From positions 62,001 through 126,000 of the forward strand of contig NZ_JARPVX010000003.1 in the NCBI RefSeq assembly GCF_033947565.1: a stretch of 64,000 nucleotides of DNA, in the 5' to 3' direction. Source of the DNA: Lichenihabitans sp033947565. Its GTDB lineage: Bacteria; Pseudomonadota; Alphaproteobacteria; Rhizobiales; Beijerinckiaceae. Shown here in pieces: positions 1 through 8,698 of the stretch (positions are counted from its first letter, which is position 1; each line of letters opens with the position of its first letter). Under the pieces are notes generated by a model. It searched no databases and was not told where the DNA came from. It worked only from the letters and a program-made list of their open reading frames with translations. The translations under genes and the position numbers were made by a program.

Positions 1-275
1 TCGTGTTCCTGGCGGGCGCGGGACTGGGGATCTACCATGCGGGGGTCGAATGGGGGATCTGGCCCGGTCCGTCGAGTTGCACCGGTGGCCTCGATCATCC
101 GGCCGCGGTGGAGGACTTCCTGAAGCAGTTGAAGACCACTCAGGTGGTGCGCTGCGACGCGCCTGCGCTGCAGATGGCGGGTTTGTCGCTGGCGGCCTGG
201 AACGCGGTGCTGTGCCTGGCGCTGACCGCGGTGGCGGGATTCGGCTTTCTCAGGAGCGACCGCCAGCGCGGCTGA
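1..275 (+). CDS. dsbB: Disulfide bond formation protein B (DsbB), C-terminal part
   Basis: The gene is cut by the left edge; only about the last 91 residues are present. DsbB is the inner-membrane quinone reductase that re-oxidises DsbA. The visible part has GIYHAGVEWG followed by WPGPSSC, a second periplasmic Cys about 34 residues later (RCD), and a final membrane helix containing GLSLAAWNAV, which is the usual end of alphaproteobacterial DsbB. The stop is at 273-275. The next gene converges on it from the minus strand and ends in its last 26 bases. Confidence 0.85.
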   Translation, partial: VFLAGAGLGIYHAGVEWGIWPGPSSCTGGLDHPAAVEDFLKQLKTTQVVRCDAPALQMAGLSLAAWNAVLCLALTAVAGFGFLRSDRQRG

Positions 276-1296
276 GCGGTGGGGCTTCCGCCACGGGCGT
301 TGTGGTGCCGGGCACGAAAGCGTCGAAGGCGGCCCAAAAACGGTGTCGCAGCACGTCGCGCTCCATCAGGATCTCGTGACGGGCGCCCGGGATCGACACA
401 AGGGTGCCGGCCTTCAATCGCTGGCCGAAGCGTTCCATCGCAGCAACCGACACCACACGGTCGTCGCCCGGCACCACCATCAGGATCGGGGCGGCGATGC
501 GGGCGGGAAAATCGAAACCGGCCATCGGCGCCATGGCGGCGAGGGCCGCCCGCAGCCAACCGATCGTCGGCGCATCGACGGTCAGGCGGGGTTCGGCCCG
601 GCTGACCGCCATCATGTCGGCGAACCGAACGGGATCGGTGGTCAGCACATTGTCGACGAAGCCTTCTTCCAGCACCGCCGTGCGCTCGCCGGTCGGCACG
701 AACAGCCCGCCAAGGCCGCAAGCCGACGCCAAACCCGACATCACCCGTAAAAACCCCGTCGCCTTGAGGCGGTCCACGGCGATCATCGGGGCCGACAAGA
801 CGATCCGCTCGAAGGCGCAAGCGCCCGCCGCATGGCGCAGCATCACGGTGCCACCCATCGAATGAGCAAGGCCGAAGAACGGCTTCGGGCAGGTAGGCTC
901 CAAGACCTCGTCGACGAGGCCAGCCAGATCGGCGTCATAATCGGCGAAGCTGGCGACGTGGCCCTTGCGTCGGTTGGTCAGCGTGCGGGACGACAAGCCC
1001 TGCCCTCGCCAGTCGAACACCACCACGGCCAGATGGCGGCGCAGCAGATCGTCCACGACTTCGAAATACTTTTCGATGAACTCGCCGCGCCCGGTGCAGA
1101 CCAGCACGGTCCCCCGCGCCACCTCTGGCTTCCAGCGTGCGACGCGCAACCTGATGCCGCCGAGGCGGTGCAGCCATTCCACCGTGGCCCCGGGCGGCGC
1201 ATGGCGTTGCGCGAGCTGGACCAAGGTGGCGGGGGTGTCGGTGTCCAGTTGGGCGCGACCGGATGATGGTCCACCGGTCGCGCCCATGGCGGTCAC
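250..1296 (-). CDS. Alpha/beta hydrolase, lysophospholipase / monoacylglycerol lipase type (PldB-like)
   Basis: This is a 348-residue serine hydrolase with a full alpha/beta fold. The nucleophile elbow reads GLAHSMGGT, a GxSxG motif, the oxyanion region has FDWRGQGLS, and the likely catalytic Asp and His are in VVPGDDRVVS and PGARHEILME. This order and length fit the lysophospholipase L2 / Hydrolase_4 family, which cuts acyl esters of lysolipids or monoglycerides. The first start is GTG at 1296; an ATG three codons later (1287) is equally possible. It overlaps the end of dsbB tail to tail and follows the GlsB-like gene by a few bases, so the two minus-strand genes may be cotranscribed. The true substrate cannot be told. 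Confidence 0.8.
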   Translation of the reverse strand: MTAMGATGGPSSGRAQLDTDTPATLVQLAQRHAPPGATVEWLHRLGGIRLRVARWKPEVARGTVLVCTGRGEFIEKYFEVVDDLLRRHLAVVVFDWRGQGLSSRTLTNRRKGHVASFADYDADLAGLVDEVLEPTCPKPFFGLAHSMGGTVMLRHAAGACAFERIVLSAPMIAVDRLKATGFLRVMSGLASACGLGGLFVPTGERTAVLEEGFVDNVLTTDPVRFADMMAVSRAEPRLTVDAPTIGWLRAALAAMAPMAGFDFPARIAAPILMVVPGDDRVVSVAAMERFGQRLKAGTLVSIPGARHEILMERDVLRHRFWAAFDAFVPGTTTPVAEAPPLSRAGGRS

Positions 1297-1547
1297 GCCC
1301 GTCTAACGAGACGCAGCAGGAGCAGCAGGATCACGGCGCCGATGAAGGCATCGATCACGGCAGCCACGAAGCCGACGCCCAGGTGCACGCCGATCCGCGG
1401 CAGCAGCAGCCCGGCGATGAAGGCCCCCACGATTCCCACCACGATGTCGCCCAGCAGACCAAAGCCGGCGCCACGCACCACGAGTCCCGCCAGCCAGCCG
1501 GCCAGCGCGCCGACCACGATCCAGATCAGAATTTCATTCACATCCAT
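1293..1547 (-). CDS. GlsB/YeaQ/YmgE family small membrane protein
   Basis: An 84-residue, very hydrophobic protein with three membrane segments and the glycine-rich pattern IVVGALAGWLAGLVVRG then GDIVVGIVGAFIAG, which is the hallmark of the transglycosylase-associated (GlsB/YeaQ) family. Members are common stress-induced inner-membrane proteins of unknown biochemistry. Its stop overlaps the GTG start of the downstream hydrolase by 4 bases, which favours translational coupling. A purine-rich GGAGACAGG lies just ahead of the ATG. Confidence 0.85.
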   Translation of the reverse strand: MDVNEILIWIVVGALAGWLAGLVVRGAGFGLLGDIVVGIVGAFIAGLLLPRIGVHLGVGFVAAVIDAFIGAVILLLLLRLVRRA

Positions 1548-1633
1548 CAGCCTGTCTCCTCCAAGGCGAAAGCGACCACCAACGTGGCAGGCGGTCCAAC
1601 GGTTCCGCTCAAGCTCGCCTTTCGGCGCGGCAA

Positions 1634-1852
1634 TCAGGCGATGATGTCGGGTGTCGACTGGTCATCCAGATAGGCGATGCGGTCGCGCAGCACGAGCTTG
1701 CGCTTTTTCAGGCGCTGCAATTGCAGTTGATCCGGCGTTCCGAGATGGATCAACGCCGCGATGGCGCCGTCGAGGTCGCGATGCTCCTCGCGCAGTCGTT
1801 CCACCTCCCGCGCGAGCTGAACCTGCTCTTCGGGATTCATGTGCTCGATCAT
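1634..1852 (-). CDS. YdcH family protein (DUF465)
   Basis: A 72-residue, highly charged, mostly helical protein. The sequence from EEQVQLAREVERLREEH to LKKRKLVLRDRIAYL is the DUF465 pattern: two short helices, the second ending with KKRKLxLRDxI. Function is unknown in the family; members are small cytoplasmic proteins. I chose the ATG at 1852; the ATG at 1840 (MNPEEQ) is also possible. Upstream codons up to 1939 are open but do not look like family sequence. It is a single-gene unit between the GlsB-like gene and dapF. Confidence 0.8.
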   Translation of the reverse strand: MIEHMNPEEQVQLAREVERLREEHRDLDGAIAALIHLGTPDQLQLQRLKKRKLVLRDRIAYLDDQSTPDIIA

Positions 1853-2009
1853 GAGCGGCCAAACTCTCCGGGGGGCGCCGGCCTTTGTCGAATTCACCGG
1901 CCGGCGCATAAGTATGGCCGCAGCCGCCTGCGACATCAAGGCAGCGCCCTAGGCTTCGCGGGGCAAGGCCCGTAGAAGATCAGGAAAACATCTCCGAACG
2001 CGATCCCCC

Positions 2010-2876
2010 ATGGCGCCTCCCGGCCTCCCCTATTTCAAGATGAACGGCATCGGCAATGCGATCCTGGTGGTCGACGGCCGTACTTCTGGATTCGTGGTGA
2101 CGTCTTCCACCGCCAGGGCCGCAGCAGCCCAACCAGGGTTGGGCTTCGACCAGTTGATGGCGATCGGGCGGCCCCGTGATGGCCACCGGGACGCCTTCGT
2201 GACGATCTTCAATGCCGACGGTACGGAATCCGGTGCTTGCGGAAACGGCACCCGCTGCGTCGCCTGGGCGCTGCTGCGGGACAGTGTCGAGACAGCCGTG
2301 ACGGTTGAGACAGCGGCCGGTCGCCTGGCCTGCCGGCGCCTGGGGCCGCTACGCTTCTCGGTCGACATGGGTTCGCCGACGCTCGCTTGGAATGCCATTC
2401 CGCTGGCGAGGGCGGTTTCGGATCTGCAGCATGTTCCGCTACGGCCCGTCGCGGGCCTTCCGGCGGACCTGTCCCATTGCGCCGCCGTCGGCATGGGCAA
2501 CCCGCATGCGGTGGTTTTCGTGCCTGACGTTGCCGCGATCCCGCTGGCCGAGGTTGGCCCGGCAATCGAACACGATCCAATGTTTCCCGCCCGCACCAAC
2601 GTGTCGTTCGCGCAGGTGATCGACCGCAGCACGATCCGGCTGCGGGTATGGGAGCGCAGCGCCGGCGCGACGCTCGCCTGCGGTTCGGCGGCTTGCGCCA
2701 CTGCGGTGGCGGCGGTTCGCGCCGGGCGCACGGACCGCGAGGTCCGCGTCATGCTTCCAGGCGGCGACCTCGCCATCGAATGGCGCGCGGAGGACGGGCA
2801 CGTCGTGATGACCGGTGACGTGGTGCTCGAACATGCGGGCCTGCTGCCGGCCGAGGTCGTCGAGGCGACCGGATGA
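2010..2876 (+). CDS. dapF: Diaminopimelate epimerase
   Basis: DapF converts LL- to meso-diaminopimelate for lysine and peptidoglycan synthesis, in the cytoplasm, without cofactor. The 288-residue protein has both catalytic cysteines in their signature settings: Cys77 in SGACGNGTRC and Cys224 in TLACGSAAC. The N-terminal PYFKMNGIGNAILVVD matches the family start, and GMGNPHAV lies in the middle. The last codons overlap the start of mtaB by 4 bases (ATGA), a pairing common in Rhizobiales. Start codon ATG at 2010; the ribosome site is weak. Confidence 0.97.
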   Translation: MAPPGLPYFKMNGIGNAILVVDGRTSGFVVTSSTARAAAAQPGLGFDQLMAIGRPRDGHRDAFVTIFNADGTESGACGNGTRCVAWALLRDSVETAVTVETAAGRLACRRLGPLRFSVDMGSPTLAWNAIPLARAVSDLQHVPLRPVAGLPADLSHCAAVGMGNPHAVVFVPDVAAIPLAEVGPAIEHDPMFPARTNVSFAQVIDRSTIRLRVWERSAGATLACGSAACATAVAAVRAGRTDREVRVMLPGGDLAIEWRAEDGHVVMTGDVVLEHAGLLPAEVVEATG

Positions 2877-4132
2877 GCGCCGCGCCGCGGGTCGACCTGC
2901 TCAGCTTCGGCTGTCGGCTGAACATCGTCGAGTCGGAGGCCATGCGGCGCGAAGCACTGCGAAGCGGCCAGCTTGATCTGACGATCGTCAACACCTGCGC
3001 CGTCACGGCCGAGGCGGTGCGCCAGTCCCGCCAGGCGGTGCGACGAGCCCGTGCGGCGCATCCGACCGGGCGCCTCGTGATCACGGGCTGCGCGGCCGAG
3101 ATCGACCCGGTGGGCTTCGGCGCCATGCCGGGTGTCGACGCGATCCTGCCGAACCGCGTCAAGGCCGATCCCGCGTCCTGGCCGATGGACGAGGGGGCCA
3201 GCCCGGAGGCCGACGGCGCGTCGGGCGGGCCTTCCCTCGGCGGGAGGTCGCACTCGAGAGGGTTCGTCGAGGTCCAGAACGGCTGCGACCATCGCTGCAC
3301 CTTCTGCGTCATTCCGCTCGGGCGTGGCGCCTCGCGTTCGGTCACGCCGGACACCGTTGTTTCGCGCATCCGCGCCTTGGTCGAGGAAGGCGCCAGGGAA
3401 GTGGTGCTGACGGGGGTCGACGTGACGTCCTATGGCGGCGACCTCGCTTCAGGGCTCCGCCTCGGCAACCTCCTGGCCCATGTGCTCCGCGCAGTGCCGG
3501 AACTGCCACGGCTCCGCTTGTCGTCGCTCGACTGCATCGAGGCGGACCCGGCGCTGCTCGATCTCGTGGCCACGGAGCCACGCTTGATGCCGCACCTGCA
3601 TGTGTCGCTGCAATCGGGGTCCGACCTGATCCTGAAACGCATGAAGCGTCGCCATGGGCGCTCCGACGCCATCGCGTTCTGCCGAACCTTGAGGGCGCTG
3701 CGGCCCGAGATCGTGTTCGGCGCCGACCTCATCGCCGGCTTTCCGACCGAGGACGAGGCCATGTTCGCCGACACGCTCGATCTGATCGAGGCCTGCGGCA
3801 TCACCTATGTTCACGCCTTCTCCTATTCTCAGCGCCCGGGCACCCCCGCGGCCCGCATGCCGCCCGTGCCGGGCGATGTCGCGCGTGACCGGGGGCGCCG
3901 GTTGCGCGAGGCCGGCGAGCGCCGGCTTGGCCAGCACCTCGAGGGCATGGTGGGGCGTACCGTCGAGGTGCTGACCGAGCGCGGCGGTACGGGGCGTGCG
4001 CCGGATTTCACCCTGGTGCGGCTGCCACCCGAGACGCCTCCAGGCCTGCTCCAGCCTGCCACGCTATGCGGCCACGACGGACGCGTCGCGATCGCCGATA
4101 CGGCGGCGTCCGGTCTACGCCGCCCAGCCTGA
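2873..4132 (+). CDS. mtaB: tRNA (N6-threonylcarbamoyladenosine37-C2)-methylthiotransferase MtaB
   Basis: MtaB adds a methylthio group to t6A37 of ANN-decoding tRNAs using two iron-sulphur clusters. The 419-residue protein shows the N-terminal MTTase domain with three Cys (14, 42, 73: FGCRLN, NTCAVT, TGCAAE), then the radical SAM motif CDHRCTFC at 138-145, the GVDVTSYG segment and a C-terminal part where a TRAM-like domain is expected. The linker at residues 100-128 is Gly/Ala-rich and variable. It overlaps dapF by 4 bases, so the two are translationally coupled. Confidence 0.95.
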   Translation: MSAAPRVDLLSFGCRLNIVESEAMRREALRSGQLDLTIVNTCAVTAEAVRQSRQAVRRARAAHPTGRLVITGCAAEIDPVGFGAMPGVDAILPNRVKADPASWPMDEGASPEADGASGGPSLGGRSHSRGFVEVQNGCDHRCTFCVIPLGRGASRSVTPDTVVSRIRALVEEGAREVVLTGVDVTSYGGDLASGLRLGNLLAHVLRAVPELPRLRLSSLDCIEADPALLDLVATEPRLMPHLHVSLQSGSDLILKRMKRRHGRSDAIAFCRTLRALRPEIVFGADLIAGFPTEDEAMFADTLDLIEACGITYVHAFSYSQRPGTPAARMPPVPGDVARDRGRRLREAGERRLGQHLEGMVGRTVEVLTERGGTGRAPDFTLVRLPPETPPGLLQPATLCGHDGRVAIADTAASGLRRPA

Positions 4133-4156
4133 CGAGGTCGCGGCTTCGGGAAGGAC

Positions 4157-5035
4157 ATGCCGATGGCTGACGCTTGCACCGGCGGGATCGACACAGGCTT
4201 CATCGCGCTCGGCTATGGCAAGGTCGCCGTGCTCGGCGTCGTCCAGGGCCTGACCGAGCTGCTTCCCGTGTCGTCGACGGCCCACATGCGCATCGTTCCG
4301 GCGCTGCTGGGATGGCAGGACCCCGGCTCGGCTTTCTCGGCCGCCATGCAGCTCGCAGCCCTGGCCGCGGTGGTGTCGTATTTCTGGGCCGACATCCGCT
4401 CGGTCGCCAGTGGGGCGATGAGCGCCATACAGCGCCGCGATTTCCGGGCCTGGGACCTTCGCTTCGTGGTCTGGATCGGGCTCGCCACCATTCCGGGGGT
4501 GCTGGGCGGCGCCCTGCTGAAGAGCCGGCTCAACACCTGCGGATCGTCGCTGCGCAGCCTCGAGGTGATCGGCATCGCCTGCCTGGTGATGGGGCTGCTG
4601 CTGGCCATTGCGGAGCTTTACTGCAGGCATCGACGCGTTCTGGCAGACATGACGCTGCTGGATGCGATGATCGTCGGCATCGCGCAGGTCGGCGCGCTGA
4701 TTCCCGGCGTGTCCCGCTCGGGGTCGTCTCTCACGGCGGCGCTGTTTCTCGACCTGCGGCGCGAGGAAGCTGCGCGCTTCTCGTTCCTGCTCGGTCTTCC
4801 GTTCATCGCGCTGGCAGGAGCCTTTGAGCTCCTCCAATTGTTCAAGGCTCATCTGGGTGCTCAGGGCTGGTCGATCCTCGCGGTCGGCCTCGTGGTCGGG
4901 GCCGTCTCGGCCTTTGCGGCGATCTGGAGCCTGATGCGGATCCTCGAGCGTTTCTCGGCTTGGCCGTTCGTACTCTACCGGATCGTGCTCGGCGTCTTGC
5001 TCCTGGTCGGCGCCAAGGCGGGCTGGCTGTCCTGA
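4157..5035 (+). CDS. uppP: Undecaprenyl-diphosphatase (UppP/BacA)
   Basis: UppP removes a phosphate from undecaprenyl pyrophosphate so that the lipid carrier of cell-wall synthesis can be reused. The 292-residue polytopic membrane protein has both signature motifs: QGLTELLPVSSTAH at about 30-43 and PGVSRSGSS at 183-191. It starts 24 bases after mtaB. Two ATGs lie close together (4157, 4163); GGGAAGG sits just 5' of the first and is better spaced for the second. In cells with DapF next door this places two peptidoglycan-precursor functions together. Confidence 0.95.
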   Translation: MPMADACTGGIDTGFIALGYGKVAVLGVVQGLTELLPVSSTAHMRIVPALLGWQDPGSAFSAAMQLAALAAVVSYFWADIRSVASGAMSAIQRRDFRAWDLRFVVWIGLATIPGVLGGALLKSRLNTCGSSLRSLEVIGIACLVMGLLLAIAELYCRHRRVLADMTLLDAMIVGIAQVGALIPGVSRSGSSLTAALFLDLRREEAARFSFLLGLPFIALAGAFELLQLFKAHLGAQGWSILAVGLVVGAVSAFAAIWSLMRILERFSAWPFVLYRIVLGVLLLVGAKAGWLS

Positions 5036-5214
5036 AGCGCGTCGAGCTTCGGCCCGGCCCATCATGCTGTCGCCCCTTTTGCTTGATCAGCATCGCAACC
5101 GCTGACACAAGCGCGGCCTGACCGTCCAACCACGGGGGATGGGACTGGCTTTCGGCAAGCACCGCCCCAAGATGACGAGGGCGGCGCTCGGAAGCGCGAA
5201 GCAAGAGGATGGGA

Positions 5215-6651
5215 ATGGCCGACGACGAGGAACGCCGCCAGGGGATGGCCCGGCCGAACCGCCGCGATCCGGCTCGGAGCGGCCGACGCTCGCCTCCGGT
5301 GATCGACGGATCGGCCGAGGATGTGACGCCAGCGGGCGAAGCAATGATCCCGGTGAGCCCCGAGGTCGAGCCGTCGCAGGACCAATCCACACCGTCGCCG
5401 AACGAGGCGGTGTCGCCCATGCCGGGCGACACCATCGGGACGAGTGAAACGCCACCAGACTCGCACGCTGCCTCGCATCCCTTCACCACGCCCGATCCCG
5501 ATGCGACGGCCGGTGCGTCGCGGTTCGCGGCATCCAGCTCCGCTATGCCCGCGGCCCCGGCGCGCTCGCCCCTCGCGCTGTTGTCGACCATCGGGGTCCT
5601 GATCCTGGCGGCGGGCCTCGTTTATCTGTGGTCGCAATTGACTTCGATCCCGCCGGACCAGTCGGCCGCGGTGGCCGACCTCCGGTCGCGGCTCGCCGCC
5701 GTCGAGAACCGCCCCGTGTCAGATGCCGGTGCCGTGGCCGACCGCGTGGCCAAGCTCGAAGCCGCCGCCACGGCGACCCAGTCTATCGAGACCGCGCTTG
5801 GCAAGCGCCTTGACGGTGTTGCCAGCGCCATCGCGGCACAATCCGACGTGCCGGGCCAGGTTGCTGCCCTGCGAAGCGCGGCCGCCGGCCTGAAGACGGG
5901 TCTCGCCGACGTACAGACGAGCGTCGCCGCCATCCCCCGGCCGGACGTCAGCAGGATCGAGTCGCGCTTCGGCGAGGTCGATACCCGGCTCAACGCTTTG
6001 CAGGGCACCGTGAGCGCGATCCCCCACGTCGACCTCGGGCCCATCACGGCCAAGGTGGACGGCATGACGTCCCGCTTGACGCCGCTCGAAAGCGAACTCG
6101 CGGCAGCAAGCGCGCCCGACCGGATCGCGCAACGCAAGGCCGCGCCGCTGGCCGTCACCGCCCAGGCGATCGGCGATGCGATCAAGTCCGGACAACCGTT
6201 CCCGCAGGAGCTGCGCGCATTGCAGGCCCTCCAGGCGGACCCGGCCCGCATGACGCCGCTCGCCGCCGTGGCTGAGGCGGGTGCGCCGACCTTGCGCGAC
6301 CTTCAGACGGGTCTCGATGACCTGCGCGGCCGTATCGTCGCCCAGGGTGCCACGCCGCAGAGCGGCTCCTATGTGGATCGGTTGATGGCCGGCGCCTCGA
6401 GCCTCGTTCAGGTGCGGCCTCTCGGGAGCGTGGTGGGCGACACACCGTCTGCCGTGGTATCGCGGATGCGCGACGCCATCGCGTCCGACGATCTCGGGGC
6501 CGCTCTCGATGACTGGAAGCTGCTGCCAGCCGCGTCGCAGGAAGCCTCGAAGTCGCTCGCCGACCGGATCCGGTCGCGGCTCGATGCCGAGCGCGCCGCC
6601 CGCGACATCGCCACCACTGCCATCGGTGCCATGGGATCACCGAAGGGCTGA
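5215..6651 (+). CDS. Mitofilin / Mic60-like inner-membrane protein (COG4223)
   Basis: A 478-residue protein with a disordered, Pro/Ser/Asp-rich N-terminal arm (about 1-115), one membrane segment around 120-142 (LALLSTIGVLILAAGLVYLW), a long Ala/Gln-rich coiled coil (about 150-300), and a C-terminal helical domain from about 310. This order, and its place directly ahead of hemY, match the alphaproteobacterial Mic60, the bacterial relative of the mitochondrial cristae protein, which shapes or contacts the inner membrane. I prefer the ATG at 5215 because AGAGG lies 6 bases ahead; the ATG at 5209 abuts that site. Usual neighbours hemC and hemD are not seen here. Confidence 0.8.
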   Translation: MADDEERRQGMARPNRRDPARSGRRSPPVIDGSAEDVTPAGEAMIPVSPEVEPSQDQSTPSPNEAVSPMPGDTIGTSETPPDSHAASHPFTTPDPDATAGASRFAASSSAMPAAPARSPLALLSTIGVLILAAGLVYLWSQLTSIPPDQSAAVADLRSRLAAVENRPVSDAGAVADRVAKLEAAATATQSIETALGKRLDGVASAIAAQSDVPGQVAALRSAAAGLKTGLADVQTSVAAIPRPDVSRIESRFGEVDTRLNALQGTVSAIPHVDLGPITAKVDGMTSRLTPLESELAAASAPDRIAQRKAAPLAVTAQAIGDAIKSGQPFPQELRALQALQADPARMTPLAAVAEAGAPTLRDLQTGLDDLRGRIVAQGATPQSGSYVDRLMAGASSLVQVRPLGSVVGDTPSAVVSRMRDAIASDDLGAALDDWKLLPAASQEASKSLADRIRSRLDAERAARDIATTAIGAMGSPKG

Positions 6652-6753
6652 CAACCCCCACGATAGGTCGCAACGCGGCCCATCGTGCGCACGCATGGTC
6701 AAAGCTTGGTCGACGCGGCTTGCGGAAGGCCGCTCAGGAAGGTGTCGCGGTCG

Positions 6754-8130
6754 ATGATCCGTGTTCTGGTTTTTCTTGCCGTCGTCTTGTGTCTCGCCTT
6801 CGGGGCGAGCTGGCTGGCCGACCACCCTGGCTCGGTCGCCATCACGGTTGGCGGCCAGGAATACCTTTTCTCGACCTTGCTGGGCCTAATGGCCCTGGTG
6901 GCCGCAGCCGTGGTGCTGGTCATCGTCTGGTCACTGATCCGGTTCGCCTTCCAGCTGCCGTCCCTGGTCAACGTTGCATCGGCCAATCGCCGCAAGCAGC
7001 GGGGCTATGCGGCCTTGTCCCGCGGCATGGTCGCGGTGGGCTCGGGTGATGCCGATCAGGCTCGTCGCTATGCCATGGAGGCGGCGCGCCTGCTCAAGGG
7101 CGAACCGATGGCCCTGCTGCTGAAGGCCCAGTCGGCCCAGCTTTCGGGCGACCGTGAGAGCGCCGAACAAACGTTCACGGCGATGCTGGAGCATCCCGAA
7201 ACCCGCACGCTGGCGCTTCGGGGCCTTTATATGGAGGCCGGCCGCCGCGGCGATCCGGTCGCCGCCCTGGCCCATGCGGAAGCCGCCCAGAAGATCACCA
7301 CCCTGCCCTGGTCGGCCAATGCGCTCCTGCAGGCCCGTGCCGCCGAAGCCGATTGGCTCGGGGCGCTGCGCATCGTCGAGCGCAACGTCGGCGCTCGCAT
7401 CTGCGACCGGGCCACCGGCAATCGTCAGCGTGCCGCCCTGCTGGCTGGTCTCGCATTGGACATGCAGGACCGCGACCCCGCTCAGGCGCTCGACGCCGCC
7501 CGCGACGCCCTCAAGCTCGCCCCGACCCTGGTTCCGGCCGCCGCCGTGGCGGGCCGCCTATTCAGCCGCAAAGGGGACTACCGCCGCGCCAGCAAGATTC
7601 TCGAGCTTGCTTATGCGACAACACCGCATCCCGAACTCGCCAATGCCTACCTGCATGCCCGGCCCGGCGATTCGGCGGCCGATCGTCTGGCGCGCGCCGA
7701 AACATTGGCGCGCTACGCTCCCGACGCGACCGAAAGCCGCCTCATCGTCGCCCACGCGGCCATCGACGCGCGAGCCTTCGACGCCGCCCGCGCCGCCCTC
7801 GCGCCCCTGGTCGAAGCCGGCCAGCCGACCTGCCGCACCTGCCTGACCCTGGCGGACCTCGAGGAAGCCGAACACGGCCAGACCGGCGCCGTACTGGAAT
7901 GGACCCAGCGCGCTTCCACCGCCATGGCCGATCCGGCCTGGGTGGCGGACGGACTGGTGTCCGACACCTGGGCGCCCTTCGCGCCCAACACCGGTCGCCT
8001 CGATGCCTACCGTTGGGAGGTCCCCCAGACCAACAGAAGCATCGCCCGACCAGCCATCAGGCCGCTCACGGACCCAAGCCTGCCGGAGCTGCCTCGCGAA
8101 CCATCCGTCGCTATCGTGGCCACCGCGTAA
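6754..8130 (+). CDS. hemY: HemY-like membrane-anchored TPR protein
   Basis: A 458-residue protein with two N-terminal membrane helices (about 1-22 and 40-68, with HPGSVAITVGG between them) followed by tetratricopeptide-like helical repeats. This is the proteobacterial HemY architecture, not the protoporphyrinogen oxidase sometimes given the same name. The family is linked to the late steps of haem or tetrapyrrole handling, but its activity is unknown. It follows Mic60 by about 100 bases on the same strand. The ATG at 6754 is preferred: AGGAAGG lies a short way upstream and the hydrophobic segment begins at once. Confidence 0.85.
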   Translation: MIRVLVFLAVVLCLAFGASWLADHPGSVAITVGGQEYLFSTLLGLMALVAAAVVLVIVWSLIRFAFQLPSLVNVASANRRKQRGYAALSRGMVAVGSGDADQARRYAMEAARLLKGEPMALLLKAQSAQLSGDRESAEQTFTAMLEHPETRTLALRGLYMEAGRRGDPVAALAHAEAAQKITTLPWSANALLQARAAEADWLGALRIVERNVGARICDRATGNRQRAALLAGLALDMQDRDPAQALDAARDALKLAPTLVPAAAVAGRLFSRKGDYRRASKILELAYATTPHPELANAYLHARPGDSAADRLARAETLARYAPDATESRLIVAHAAIDARAFDAARAALAPLVEAGQPTCRTCLTLADLEEAEHGQTGAVLEWTQRASTAMADPAWVADGLVSDTWAPFAPNTGRLDAYRWEVPQTNRSIARPAIRPLTDPSLPELPREPSVAIVATA

Positions 8131-8280
8131 GGGCAAGCAGGCGATCGCGCCGAGCGCGGTTGAGGTCGCGATTGGGCTTCCTCGACCCACGCCGCGCAAA
8201 AAATATCCAGTGTGCAGGTCGGGGCGCCCGGGACCGCGGCAGCGCCGCTTCGAACCTGTCCATAAAGTTGATCCCGCGGC

Positions 8281-8309
8281 TTGCACTCCGGCTTAGCCCC
8301 GGCTAAGTA
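8281..8309 (+). promoter_or_regulatory. Likely promoter of tRNA-Gln
   Basis: TTGCAC (8281-8286), 17 bases, then TAAGTA (8304-8309) form a plausible housekeeping promoter about 50 bases ahead of the tRNA. The spacer and -10 carry a perfect dyad CTTAGCC-CC-GGCTAAG (8292-8307). The tRNA-Pro gene at 27598 has a very similar arrangement (TTGCAG-17-TATAGA). Confidence 0.4.
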
Positions 8310-8357
8310 ACCGCTCACGACCGACGCACCGCCGATCATCAATCGCGGAACGCCTGG

Positions 8358-8431
8358 TGGGGGATAGTTCAACGGTAGAACAGCGGACTCTGACTCCGTT
8401 AATCTTGGTTCGAATCCAGGTCTCCCAGCCA
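8358..8431 (+). tRNA. tRNA-Gln (anticodon CTG)
   Basis: A 74-base cloverleaf. The acceptor stem pairs 8358-8364 with 8421-8427 (one G-T pair), the D loop is AGTTCAACGGTAGAA, the anticodon stem GCGGA/TCCGT encloses CTCTGAC giving anticodon CTG, and the T arm has the TTCGAAT loop. The CCA end is encoded (8429-8431). Confidence 0.95.
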
Positions 8432-8653
8432 TAAAGCGTCATTGAATCAGGCCTTCGAGCCTATGTTCGGTCGATCTTTGCTTTCCTGACGTTCCGGATC
8501 CAGGTCATTCCCGGATGTTGGCGCGGGTGCCTGCTTGCGTTGACGAAGCGCACCGATCAGAACCAGATTTCGCCACCCCAACCGACCTGAGCTGACGCGC
8601 GCAACTGCGCCCCAAGGCCATGTGCTTGCTTCCATTGTCCAATGATCCACGAT

Positions 8654-8684
8654 GGGCTGCCCGCCCCGTGAGACGGGACAGCCC
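8654..8684 (-). terminator. Hairpin downstream of the OYE gene
   Basis: GGGCTG (8654-8659) and CAGCCC (8679-8684) enclose a second pairing CCCCGT/ACGGG. It lies 15-45 bases past the stop of the minus-strand oxidoreductase gene. There is no T-run, so a true intrinsic terminator is uncertain. Confidence 0.3.
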
Positions 8685-8698
8685 TCGACCATCACGTA

